From: Bacteroidales bacterium
GTDB lineage: Bacteria > Bacteroidota > Bacteroidia > Bacteroidales > Muribaculaceae
Assembly (NCBI GenBank): GCA_014800785.1
Contig: JAAVFK010000018.1
Location: 166,118 to 203,230 of the forward strand
DNA: 37,113 nt
Reading direction: 5' to 3'
Positions 1 through 8,832 of the stretch are shown here, piece by piece. The translations under genes and the position numbers were made by a program. Every line of letters begins with the position of its first letter. Within the stretch, counting starts at the first letter, position 1. The notes under the pieces were generated by a model. It worked only from the letters and a program-made list of their open reading frames with translations. It did no database searches and was not told the DNA's origin.

Positions 1-1057
1 TGGGATCAACCCAGCCTGTATACTCACCGGGGTTGGAGATACGCTCGAAACCGGAGGGCGAGAGCGAGTAATAAACATCGGTATCGTCTGTTACTGTCTC
101 GGGACCATAGGCCTCGTTGTCGGCAAACAGAGTGATATTCACTGGACGCGAGGCGGGAAGCTCCCATACGGCATAGCTCACGCCGTTCACTATCTTGGTC
201 AGTTCGGAGTCGGCACCCGGTTGGGGACCGTAGAAGTCGTCGGTCGAAGACCAGACGCTCAGTTTTCTTGCCTTGAGCGCATTCTCGACATAAAGGTATT
301 TTGCGTCGGGATTGGCATAGGAGGCGGTGATAACTATGTCGTCAATCGCCAGACCGGGAGCCTTGTCGGGTGTGCTTCCGGTTGCCACCGAGATATTCCA
401 GGCGAGATAGATCGTCTCTCCGGGAGCGACGTCGGCCAGAAGCCATTTGTCAGACACCTCGGTTACGGAGATGGGCACGACCGGGGCGCCGTTAGTCTCG
501 CTGTCCGCGGTGAAGAATGTGCGGAAGCTGTCGCCGGCGCTTGTCCACTGTTCGCCGTCGAGCGAATAGTAAAGCTGGACTGCGAAGCCGGCCGCATTTG
601 CTCCGTTGCGATATTTTTCGATATCATAGGAAATGGAAAGACGGTCGATCGGGAGATCGCCGGCGTTGGTCAGCGCGGTCATCAGCGATACTCCGCGCGT
701 TCCGTTGGCGACCGTCGTGGTCAGGCCACCGATCGCGCGGTCCGTATTGTCGGCCGACGATCCGAAGTTCCATGTTCCGTTCTTTGCGTTGGAGGCGATT
801 GAGACACCTCCGTCATACATCACCGTGGCTGAGGCGTCGGCCCATTTGCCGACAGTGCGCGGAGCGGTCAGGTTGCGGTCGATTGCCCATCCTTCTGGGA
901 GGGTCAGCAACGCCTCACCGGTTGCGGGATTCCACATGGAATTGAAATCCTCGCTGACAGTCGGTCCGGCAGGGTTGACCGACAGCGGAGATACGGCTCC
1001 GGCGGCAAAAGCCACCGCGACGGCTCCGATCAGAAAAGTTGTGCGTAAGCTGTTCAT
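1..1057 (-). CDS. Secreted multidomain protein, truncated by the window start (choice-of-anchor/jelly-roll-like N-terminal region)
   Basis: Minus-strand frame open from ATG at 1057 to window start; reads MNSLRTTFLIGAVAVAFAAGAVSPLSVNPAGPTVSEDFNSMWNP... with signal peptide and 'LAIDDIVITASY' typical of choice-of-anchor domains. Not listed in the ORF track because it is truncated. Confidence 0.75.
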   Translation of the reverse strand, partial: MNSLRTTFLIGAVAVAFAAGAVSPLSVNPAGPTVSEDFNSMWNPATGEALLTLPEGWAIDRNLTAPRTVGKWADASATVMYDGGVSIASNAKNGTWNFGSSADNTDRAIGGLTTTVANGTRGVSLMTALTNAGDLPIDRLSISYDIEKYRNGANAAGFAVQLYYSLDGEQWTSAGDSFRTFFTADSETNGAPVVPISVTEVSDKWLLADVAPGETIYLAWNISVATGSTPDKAPGLAIDDIVITASYANPDAKYLYVENALKARKLSVWSSTDDFYGPQPGADSELTKIVNGVSYAVWELPASRPVNITLFADNEAYGPETVTDDTDVYYSLSPSGFERISNPGEYTGWVDP

Positions 1058-1227
1058 GGTTATGTCAGTTTGATTGTTATCGTTCACCATCCTCTTCCGG
1101 TTGCGGAAGAAGTGTGCGACAAATTTAGCACAACCTCCGGTCCTGTAAGGGTAAATGGAGTCTTAATGTAGGGGGATCATTATAGACAATATTCTATGCC
1201 ACAAATATTTGGCAAAATAATTAATTT

Positions 1228-2880
1228 CTAATTTGTAGGGGTTGATTGAGGGTTTTCACCAAAGAAAAAGGCCACAAATGCGTCCTTGTCGAGCGCCTTT
1301 GCCCGATAGCGTGTCCGATAATTGTAGACCGTCGATTGGGAACAGTGGAGAAAACGGGCTATCTCCGCGCTCTCTGTGATCCCGAGTTTCATAAGCGCAA
1401 AAATTCTCAGTTCGGTGTTGAGGATTCCCTCCTCCTTGAGCATGATTCTCTCTTCAGGACGCATAAAGGAGTTGAACTCATCGACAAAGTCCGGATAGAG
1501 TTCGAGGAAAGCCTGATCGAAGCTCGCATAGAATGTGTCGGCAGAGCGCTCAACAATGTCGGCGGAGCGTATGGCGTCGAGAAGTTTGTCCAGATTCCTT
1601 GTCGATCCGATCTTAAAGAGGTGTGAGCGATAACCGTCGAGCTTTTCAAGATACTCGCGACTGAGATACATGAACCGTCTGACATATTTTTCTCTTACCG
1701 TTCCGGCGACTGCGAGCCGGTGGTTACTTTCCTCAAGTTTCTCTCGGGCACGCGATAGCTGGCGGTTGCGCCGTCTTACAAACTGAAGCGATACTACCAC
1801 ACCTGCAAGCAGAATACAGACCAGCACCAAAAGAAGCGTGACACTCGTCCTCAATGACCGCTGTCGTACGGCATAGGCCTCCGAGATCACCGGTATTGCC
1901 TCGGTCATATCGAAAAGCCTGACCGGTGCGTTACACGCCTTCGCATCCTCTATCGAACGGCGCATGTACCTGTACGCCCGGTCCACATCCCCCTCTTCAT
2001 AAAGTAGCAATGCGAGTTGAGGCAGGGCGAGATATTCCCTCACACCATTCTCAATATCGGCTTTAGCGGCCATCGCGAGATACTCTTTCTCCATTTCCCG
2101 ATCTCCCGTCTGCCGGCTCGCACGCGCGAGTATATGATACATCGCACCGTTCGCCCTGCTATAACCTTTGTCGGACATGTCCGAACGGAAAAGTTCAAAC
2201 ACCTCGGCCGATCGACCGGCGTCCAATAGCTCGTTGGCTCTAATAAATTTTTCGTCGGGGACCAGAGCCATCACCGAATCACGAAAAGCCTGTTTGCGCC
2301 GCGTATATACACGCCTCAGCGAATCGTCCGGAGCCAAAGATTCAAGGTTACGGAAAAGCTGTACGCCCAAGATGAAATAATCACATTTGGTCCTGCGGTC
2401 TGCCGAGTCAGCTTTGATCGCGGAGAAGAGGTCATTCGCCTCCTTATACATCATCTTCGACGAGTTGTAGAGCGACGCAAGCTGAATGTCAGACCGCATC
2501 CGCTCGGCTCCGGACGAAGCGACCGCTCGTGCCATCCGGTTATATCGCAACGCGGAATCGGTATTGAAGCTCGCGTATTCTCCGGCCAGCCGATGATACA
2601 GATCCCAACGCCCGATATCCTTACCGGGCCCACCCACGGCCCCGCGCGCACCGACAACCTCTCCTCGTTCCCCTCCGGAGCCCCGCGAGCCATCCATACC
2701 AATGATTCCTTCGAGACCAACGATTCCTTCGAGACGTTTCAAAGAATCAAGACGATGTTCCTTGACCGAAACAAAATCGCCGGTCAGCACACGATCCAAC
2801 TGCTTCAGACAAGGATTTTCACCCCATCCGAAGACCACAGCGCCAAAGCACCCCAATATCAAAAACAGCAACCGTTTCAT
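1228..2880 (-). CDS. Membrane-anchored TPR/DUF6377-type transcriptional regulator with C-terminal LuxR-like HTH
   Basis: Signal peptide MKRLLFLILGCFGAVVFG, TPR-like periplasmic part, one TM (TSVTLLLVLVCILLAGVVVSLQFV), coiled coil, C-terminal ELRIFALMKLGITESAEIARFLHCSQSTVYNYRTRYR helix-turn-helix. Start placed at internal Met (ORF track start 2922). Confidence 0.85.
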   Translation of the reverse strand: MKRLLFLILGCFGAVVFGWGENPCLKQLDRVLTGDFVSVKEHRLDSLKRLEGIVGLEGIIGMDGSRGSGGERGEVVGARGAVGGPGKDIGRWDLYHRLAGEYASFNTDSALRYNRMARAVASSGAERMRSDIQLASLYNSSKMMYKEANDLFSAIKADSADRRTKCDYFILGVQLFRNLESLAPDDSLRRVYTRRKQAFRDSVMALVPDEKFIRANELLDAGRSAEVFELFRSDMSDKGYSRANGAMYHILARASRQTGDREMEKEYLAMAAKADIENGVREYLALPQLALLLYEEGDVDRAYRYMRRSIEDAKACNAPVRLFDMTEAIPVISEAYAVRQRSLRTSVTLLLVLVCILLAGVVVSLQFVRRRNRQLSRAREKLEESNHRLAVAGTVREKYVRRFMYLSREYLEKLDGYRSHLFKIGSTRNLDKLLDAIRSADIVERSADTFYASFDQAFLELYPDFVDEFNSFMRPEERIMLKEEGILNTELRIFALMKLGITESAEIARFLHCSQSTVYNYRTRYRAKALDKDAFVAFFFGENPQSTPTN

Positions 2881-3241
2881 ATCCGCAAATTTAAATCCCC
2901 CTGCGCTTCGGGCTCCGCGCAAACGCGCCCCCCAAGCTTCCCCCGTTTGTCCCCGGTACCGCGCGGTTCAAAGCACGATCCAAAGCGCTCCGGTCTCCGT
3001 TTTGTCTCCAAAATTACGAATTTTCAGAGAGTTTGCAAAAGGGATTGAAAAGTTTTATCATTATTGAAATATGTTTTACAACATAACTTAAAAATCATGT
3101 TGAAGTTTTATGTAAATTTGCCGTCGATTTCGGACAAGGGTGCTAAAGGCCATTGCGCTTGCTCCACCTCCTGCCTCACAATCTAACACTATCGCTACTA
3201 TATAATACCTAATATACCTAACTTTATCTGTAATCTGATTT

Positions 3242-6200
3242 ATGAACAGATTCTCACGAATCCTGACGGCCGGTGCCTTGGCGCTTGCCGGATTCTCCTC
3301 TATGTCGGCCGCAACCTTTGTAGGCGACCGTGCCGACTTTCGCGATGAGACAATCTACTTCGCGATGACGACCCGTTTCTATGACGGTGATCCCAAAAAC
3401 AATGTCTGCGGATGGGACCGCCAGAGCGTCCAGATCGCCAACAATGACCCCGACTGGCGTGGCGATTTCAAGGGCCTGATTGAGAAACTCGATTACATCA
3501 AGGCGCTCGGCTTCACTGCCATCTGGATCACTCCGGTCGTTCAGAACGCCTCGGGCACCGACTTCCACGGCTATCACGCGATGGACTTCTCGCGCGTCGA
3601 TCTCCGCTATGAAAGCCGGAAGAGTTGGGGATCATCGGAAGATGTGACTTTCCAGTCTCTCATTGACGCCGCCCACAAAAAGGGAATGAAGGTCATTCTC
3701 GATATCGTCCTCAACCATACGAGTAATTTCGGTGAGGACCATTTCGCCCACCTCTTCGATCGCTCTCAGAATATCCGCAACCAGGCGTCGGTGGAGGCTT
3801 CGCTGATTCCCGATCAGGAAAAACTCGGCGGTCAGTCTTACTGGAAGCTCGATCCCAACACCCAGCAATATCCTACCCGCTTCAAATATCTGAAGAATAC
3901 GGACGGTCAGAACCATGACAACCACAACTACTGGCACCACGTTGCTACCGCCTGGAACTGGGACGAACCCTCGCGCTGGTGGGGTCAGATCGCAGGCGAC
4001 TGCGTAGACCTCAACACCGAAAACCCTGCCGTGGCCGAATATCTCGTGAAGTGCTATGGCAAGTTCATCGAGATGGGCGTCGACGGTTTCCGTATCGACA
4101 CGACCGGCCACATCTCGCGCCTGACCTTCAACACACAGTTCATTCCGCAGTTCCTCGAAATCGCCGAGAAGAACAAGAGCAAGCGTCTGAACGGCTGCCC
4201 CTTCTTCATGTTCGGTGAGTGCTGCGCCCGCTTCAGCGAAGTGACCTATCGCGACCAGCCCAATCTTTCCTCCTACTTCTACACGTGGAAGTCACCGGCT
4301 GCAAGCGTGAACGCATGGAACAAGGACGCATCTTTCTGGGACAACATCTTCATCAAGGAGGGCGATGACACCCGATACGGCAACATGGCGCTCTGCGAGG
4401 CGGAACCCTCTTCACAGCCCACTTCGGAGAATGTCTTCCTGAAGAACAGCCAGTGGCACGAGCCCGACTATTCCCAGTATTCAGGATTCTCGATCATCGA
4501 CTTCCCGATGCACTATAACTTCAACAACGCGGCAGCCGCCGTCGACGTCGCCAAGAAAGGAGACAAGTACTACAACGACGCCTCATACAATGTCGTTTAT
4601 GTCGACTCCCACGACTACTGCCCCGGTCCGAACGACGGGACCCGCTTCAACGGCGGCACCGAGCAGTGGGCCGAGAACCTCGCTCTGATGTTCACCTTCC
4701 GCGGAATTCCCTGTATCTACTACGGCTCGGAAGTGGAGTTCCAGAAGGGATGTAAGGTGGATGCCGGCGGTACGGATATGCCCGTCAAGGAGTCAGGCCG
4801 AGCATACTTCGGACATTATCTCGAAGGCTCTGTCAACACCACCGACTTCGGCGTTTACTCAGGCGCCACCGGCAATATGGCCAAGACCCTCAACGGCGAC
4901 CTTTCTCAGCATATCATTCGCCTCAACAAGATCCGCGCAGCCGTTCCGGCTCTTCGCCGCGGCCAATACACATTCGATGGCTGTACCGCCAACGGCGGCT
5001 GGGCCTTCAAGCGTGCCACCAAAGATTCATACGCTCTGGTGGCCATCAACGGCGGTGCGACATTCACCAATGTTCCCGCAGGCACATACGTGGACCTCGT
5101 GACCGGTACCTCCTACACAGCGTCGAGCGGCAAGATCACCGTCGACGCCCCCAAGACCAAGGGTCAGCTCCGCGTCCTCGTCAAGGACTGGAAGGGTGGC
5201 AAGATCGGCGATGACGGCAAGTTCATCTACGCCTCTTCACCCGTTGCCCACGGCGGCAAAGTAAGCTTCACCGACCCCGGCACAACCGAGTTCTACACTT
5301 CCGCAGATGCCGAACCTATGGCCGGCCTAACCCTCTCGCCTGCCGGAGGCTCATTCAAGACAGAGACCCTGACCGTCACCGCCACCCTCAACAGCTCGGC
5401 TGTTTCCGGCTGGTATAAGGTGGGTTCAGCCGCTCAGGTGACTCTGACTCCGGGCAAGAGCTCGGAATTCACCATCGGCAAGGACCTCGACTATGGCCAG
5501 AGCGTGACAGTAACCTGGAGCGTTAAGGATGCCGAAGGCGAGAGCTACAACGGCTCGGCGACCTATAAGAAGGTCGATCCGTTCGCGACCATCACTGTAT
5601 ATGTGAACGCTCCCGTCGCCCCCAACCTCTATGCCTGGGGAACCAATTCCGAAGGGAAGTCTGTAACGCCCTGCGGCGCATGGCCCGGCACCAAGCTTTC
5701 GGAGACAACTGTAGTTGACGGACGCACGTTCTACTACTATACATTTGACGATCTCGACGCCGTCAACGTAATCTTCAGTAACGGATCCGCGCAGACAGGC
5801 GACATCGAAGGCATCACCGAAGATGTCTACTACGAATATGACGGCGGTTCCAACGCTACTCCGGTTGACGTGAACGTTACTCCGGTTCCCGCAGTCCGCT
5901 TTTCGCCCAACGGCGGTTCATTCAGCGGTACCCTCGACGTCGACGTGAAGTACGTCAACGCTACTTCAGCCTGGTATAAGATCGGAAACGGCAACCAGAT
6001 CAACATTCCTGCCGACGGCACCACATTCACCCTCGGTAACAATATGGCCGACGGCGAAAGCGTGACAGTCACCTGGAGCGCCACTGACGGAAACGAAACC
6101 AAGACCGGATCCGTAACTTTCACCAAACGCGAGGAGGTTGTCCTCGAAGGCCTCCGTATCTTCTACGACAACGTGATCACCAACTGGAGCAACGTCCTTG

Positions 6201-6568
6201 TCCACTACTGGGGTGGCGCCTCCTCGTCAGAATGGCCCGGAGCCGAGATGGAGCGTGTCAACAACACGGCCTACGCAAACCTCTGGTCATACACCGTTCC
6301 GACCGGCACCACCGGCCTCGTATTCAACAACGGCGGCGGTGACCAGACCAACGACATCACGAATGTTCAGGACAACATGATCTACAAAGGCACCGGCAAC
6401 CGTGGCTTCGAAGAGTCGGGCTTCTACACCTCCGTCTCCTTCATCGATGCCGACGAAGACGCCCCGATCGAGTTCTATAACCTTCAGGGTGTCAAGGTAG
6501 AGAACCCCACCGCCGGATTCTACATCATGCGCCAGGGTCGCAACGTGACCAAAGTCCGTATCCGCTAA
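3242..6568 (+). CDS. Secreted GH13 alpha-amylase-family protein with duplicated C-terminal starch-binding-type modules and sorting-like tail
   Basis: GH13 motifs DIVLNH, DGFRIDTTGH, VDSHD; two copies of an Ig-like module (LTLSPAGGSF.../VRFSPNGGSF...) each followed by a CBM26-like module (ITVYVNAPVAPNLYAWG..., LRIFYDNVITNWSNVLVHYWG...); C-term IEFYNLQGVKVENPTAGFYIMRQGRNVTKVRIR. Confidence 0.93.
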   Translation: MNRFSRILTAGALALAGFSSMSAATFVGDRADFRDETIYFAMTTRFYDGDPKNNVCGWDRQSVQIANNDPDWRGDFKGLIEKLDYIKALGFTAIWITPVVQNASGTDFHGYHAMDFSRVDLRYESRKSWGSSEDVTFQSLIDAAHKKGMKVILDIVLNHTSNFGEDHFAHLFDRSQNIRNQASVEASLIPDQEKLGGQSYWKLDPNTQQYPTRFKYLKNTDGQNHDNHNYWHHVATAWNWDEPSRWWGQIAGDCVDLNTENPAVAEYLVKCYGKFIEMGVDGFRIDTTGHISRLTFNTQFIPQFLEIAEKNKSKRLNGCPFFMFGECCARFSEVTYRDQPNLSSYFYTWKSPAASVNAWNKDASFWDNIFIKEGDDTRYGNMALCEAEPSSQPTSENVFLKNSQWHEPDYSQYSGFSIIDFPMHYNFNNAAAAVDVAKKGDKYYNDASYNVVYVDSHDYCPGPNDGTRFNGGTEQWAENLALMFTFRGIPCIYYGSEVEFQKGCKVDAGGTDMPVKESGRAYFGHYLEGSVNTTDFGVYSGATGNMAKTLNGDLSQHIIRLNKIRAAVPALRRGQYTFDGCTANGGWAFKRATKDSYALVAINGGATFTNVPAGTYVDLVTGTSYTASSGKITVDAPKTKGQLRVLVKDWKGGKIGDDGKFIYASSPVAHGGKVSFTDPGTTEFYTSADAEPMAGLTLSPAGGSFKTETLTVTATLNSSAVSGWYKVGSAAQVTLTPGKSSEFTIGKDLDYGQSVTVTWSVKDAEGESYNGSATYKKVDPFATITVYVNAPVAPNLYAWGTNSEGKSVTPCGAWPGTKLSETTVVDGRTFYYYTFDDLDAVNVIFSNGSAQTGDIEGITEDVYYEYDGGSNATPVDVNVTPVPAVRFSPNGGSFSGTLDVDVKYVNATSAWYKIGNGNQINIPADGTTFTLGNNMADGESVTVTWSATDGNETKTGSVTFTKREEVVLEGLRIFYDNVITNWSNVLVHYWGGASSSEWPGAEMERVNNTAYANLWSYTVPTGTTGLVFNNGGGDQTNDITNVQDNMIYKGTGNRGFEESGFYTSVSFIDADEDAPIEFYNLQGVKVENPTAGFYIMRQGRNVTKVRIR

Positions 6569-6596
6569 AAATCCCCCATACCTGATAAACTCCCGA

Positions 6597-6631
6597 GTCC
6601 GGTTCCGTCACAACGGAACCGGACTTTTTTT
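6597..6631 (+). terminator. Rho-independent terminator of the GH13 gene
   Basis: Perfect 12-bp stem GTCCGGTTCCGT-CACA-ACGGAACCGGAC followed by TTTTTTT. Confidence 0.92.
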
Positions 6632-6661
6632 GTTAAAATGGGGTCTTGAGACTTGTGATTT

Positions 6662-6692
6662 TTTGAAAATTCAGAAACTTGTCGTAACTTTG
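6662..6692 (+). promoter_or_regulatory. Bacteroidetes housekeeping (sigma-ABfr-type) promoter
   Basis: TTTG (6662-6665), 19-nt spacer, TAACTTTG (6685-6692); matches the established TTTG/TAnnTTTG consensus with correct spacing. Confidence 0.8.
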
Positions 6693-6696
6693 CAGA

Positions 6697-7003
6697 CGCA
6701 GACCGTTTGCGGAAGCCCGGTCAGGGCAAGCGGGAGGGTCTGCAGACATAATCGAAAAGCGTTACTCGACGCTCTTTCTTGGCTATCAGAAATCTGGTAA
6801 ATTTCATGTGGAGTCAAGGATGAGACAGCGACTGACAGCTTATGTGGATATGCATTCTATCAGCAATCCGTACGCGCGAGCGTACCGGTTTGTTGTTGGC
6901 ATATTGCGCGTGAGGCTTCTGCGTTGTCCGTTCTACTCCACCGGGCATTACCAGAGCCTCTGATAGCGGGACGGGCAACAAGTACGGCTCTCACGCTTTT
7001 TTT
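6697..7003 (+). ncRNA. Candidate structured non-coding RNA of unknown family (~300 nt)
   Basis: Own promoter; 5' hairpin GCAGACC(6698-6704)/GGTCTGC(6737-6743); long hairpin 6848-6904 with GCGA tetraloop; terminal GCGTGAG(6908-6914)/CTCACGC(6990-6996) plus GTTGTCCGTT/GACGGGCAAC helix followed by T7. Confidence 0.6.
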
Positions 7004-7070
7004 GCATACAATTATTTCACAACCAAGTACTTACAAGATGAGCCGGAAGTACACAAAACCACATCACATT

Positions 7071-7478
7071 ATGAAGAAATTCTTCAAGTACTTCTTTGCC
7101 CTGGTGATGCTCATCTCTGCATCCATGGCTTTCGTCAGCTGTAGCAATGATGACGATCCCAAATCGCCCACTACGGGTAACATCGTCGGCACATGGGTAA
7201 GCACGGAGACCGAAACCCAAGGCTCAGTTACCTGGACAAAGACCATGACACTCTGCTTCAAGGCTAACGGCACAGGCTATCGCCAGACTGAGGAGAAAGC
7301 AAGCACCGGCGCTACCAACTCGTCAATGTACAATTTCCACTACACCGTACTGACTCAGCAGAACGGTACATTGAATATCACCATTGTCGATGATGACGAC
7401 AACAATATGATCAAATGGGAAGCACAACAGACCGGCAACACTCTTCTCATTGGCACTCGCTCTTATAAGCGTAAATAA
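7071..7478 (+). CDS. Small lipoprotein, lipocalin-like fold suspected
   Basis: Lipobox FVSC after signal peptide; 'GNIVGTWVSTETE...' lipocalin-like start. Start set at MKKFFKYFF rather than the upstream 6924 start. Confidence 0.8.
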   Translation: MKKFFKYFFALVMLISASMAFVSCSNDDDPKSPTTGNIVGTWVSTETETQGSVTWTKTMTLCFKANGTGYRQTEEKASTGATNSSMYNFHYTVLTQQNGTLNITIVDDDDNNMIKWEAQQTGNTLLIGTRSYKRK

Positions 7479-7498
7479 TCAACCGTACAGTCTTATGT

Positions 7499-7532
7499 GT
7501 CGAGGGTAACCGGAAATCCGGTAACCCTTGAC
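7499..7532 (+). repeat. Intergenic hairpin between two lipoprotein genes
   Basis: GTCGAGGGTAACCGGAAATCCGGTAACCCTTGAC folds end to end with one mismatch and one G-U pair; no T-tract. Confidence 0.65.
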
Positions 7533-7550
7533 GCTAAACCACACACTAAA

Positions 7551-8651
7551 ATGAAGAAATTATACCGCAAACTAATCTACGTCCTGATGTTCGCCGCTGT
7601 CGCCACCGCTTTCACAGCCTGCGACAAGGACGACGACAAGAATAAGCCCGATGATCCTACCACCATCGATCCGAACGAGCCGACCAATCCCTCAACAGCT
7701 ACCCCCTCGTGCGTCTACACCCTCCCCACCGGCTATAAGGTGGTCCTCTCGAAACTCGGAAGCGACGAGTTCATCTACAACGAGTCGGGACGTGTTACCG
7801 GCATAAACAGATATGGCGACTGGGCCATCATCGACTATTCTGCCGGAACGATCACGGACAAATACGACACCTACAATTTCACCCTCAACGCAAACGGCTG
7901 CATTAGCAGCATGACCGAAAGCTGGTCAGAGAACCAAGGTGACGAAATCGAAAACGGCACTACCACCTACCAGTTCACCTACACATCTGACAACAGACTG
8001 TCAAAGGTAGAAGCAACCTCAAAGGTGAACTTCACGTATCCCGACACAGGTGTCACTAACTACATTACTGACAAGTACAGCTGTGATTACACCTGGGAAA
8101 ACGGAAGTCTGACAAAGATCGTATTCAAAGCTTGGGTAGACGATTGGGATTATCCCGAAGCCGAGGGAGATTACTACAGCGAAGAAGGTACATTTACCAT
8201 CCAAAGCAGTCAGGAAAACTCGCTCCGACAGTACACCAAATTTCTCTCGGAGGGGTATGACTTTTCCGACTATGGCGAAGAACTCTATCTCTGCGGACTG
8301 TTTGGAGCCGCTCCTAACCGTCTTCCCGCGCTGGTGATTTATACAAATAAGGAATTCGATATAAACGGAAACCAAACTGATTCATACTCGAGGACAAGTC
8401 GCTATACATACGATATGAACACAGACGGCACGATCGCATCTGAGATTGAGCAGACCGATTATAGCACCTACACCACTAATTACACCTACGAGTTCTTCGG
8501 GCAAAGACCTCCGCAGAACGACGACAACAGCGGAAACGTAGGCGGTGGTAATGGCGGTGGTAGCAGCTGGGACAAAGCTCCCCAGTATCGCCCCGCATCC
8601 AAATCAGCCCGCAAAGGTCTCCGCGCGCGCCGCGCTCTGCGCCGCCGCTAA
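7551..8651 (+). CDS. Lipoprotein with YD-repeat/DUF4595-like body, glycine-rich linker and basic C-terminus
   Basis: Lipobox FTAC; 'FIYNESGRVTGINRYGDW', 'YTYDMNTDGTIASEIEQTDY' repeat-like; ends ...GNVGGGNGGGSSWDKAPQYRPASKSARKGLRARRALRRR. Confidence 0.75.
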   Translation: MKKLYRKLIYVLMFAAVATAFTACDKDDDKNKPDDPTTIDPNEPTNPSTATPSCVYTLPTGYKVVLSKLGSDEFIYNESGRVTGINRYGDWAIIDYSAGTITDKYDTYNFTLNANGCISSMTESWSENQGDEIENGTTTYQFTYTSDNRLSKVEATSKVNFTYPDTGVTNYITDKYSCDYTWENGSLTKIVFKAWVDDWDYPEAEGDYYSEEGTFTIQSSQENSLRQYTKFLSEGYDFSDYGEELYLCGLFGAAPNRLPALVIYTNKEFDINGNQTDSYSRTSRYTYDMNTDGTIASEIEQTDYSTYTTNYTYEFFGQRPPQNDDNSGNVGGGNGGGSSWDKAPQYRPASKSARKGLRARRALRRR

Positions 8652-8684
8652 ATCCCCGGCAGTTTCATAATTGACAGATGCAGG

Positions 8685-8725
8685 GACATCGCTTCGCGAT
8701 GCTTCGGGCGTCAACAAGCGATGTC
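8685..8725. repeat. Intergenic inverted repeat with nested alternative hairpin
   Basis: GACATCGCTT (8685-8694) / AAGCGATGTC (8716-8725) perfect 10-bp arms; nested alternative CATCGC-TTC-GCGATG at 8687-8701. Confidence 0.65.
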
Positions 8726-8832
8726 TCCGCATAATTCATCATCTCGATTATGAATCCGTACCGCGTAAGACACGCACATAACAGGAGAGAACCTTTCCTT
8801 CACAACTATACTGAATATAAAACCAACATTAC

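Noticed and set aside
221-1073. Plus-strand ORFs at 221-802, 517-945 and 633-1073
   Set aside because: They are antisense shadows of the truncated minus-strand secreted protein, which has a signal peptide and domain-like sequence.
6820-6963. 47-codon ORF (MRQRLTAYVDMHSISNPYARAYRF...) inside the candidate ncRNA
   Set aside because: It overlaps the strongest hairpin and has no signal peptide or recognisable family. An open frame of this length is plausible by chance. Kept only as an alternative explanation.
6697-7003. tmRNA, RNase P, SRP or 6S RNA assignment
   Set aside because: I found no CCA-end/tRNA-like domain, no GAGGAAAGUCC/ACAGAA core, no SRP GGAAG..GCAG loop, and no single long rod with central bubble as in 6S.
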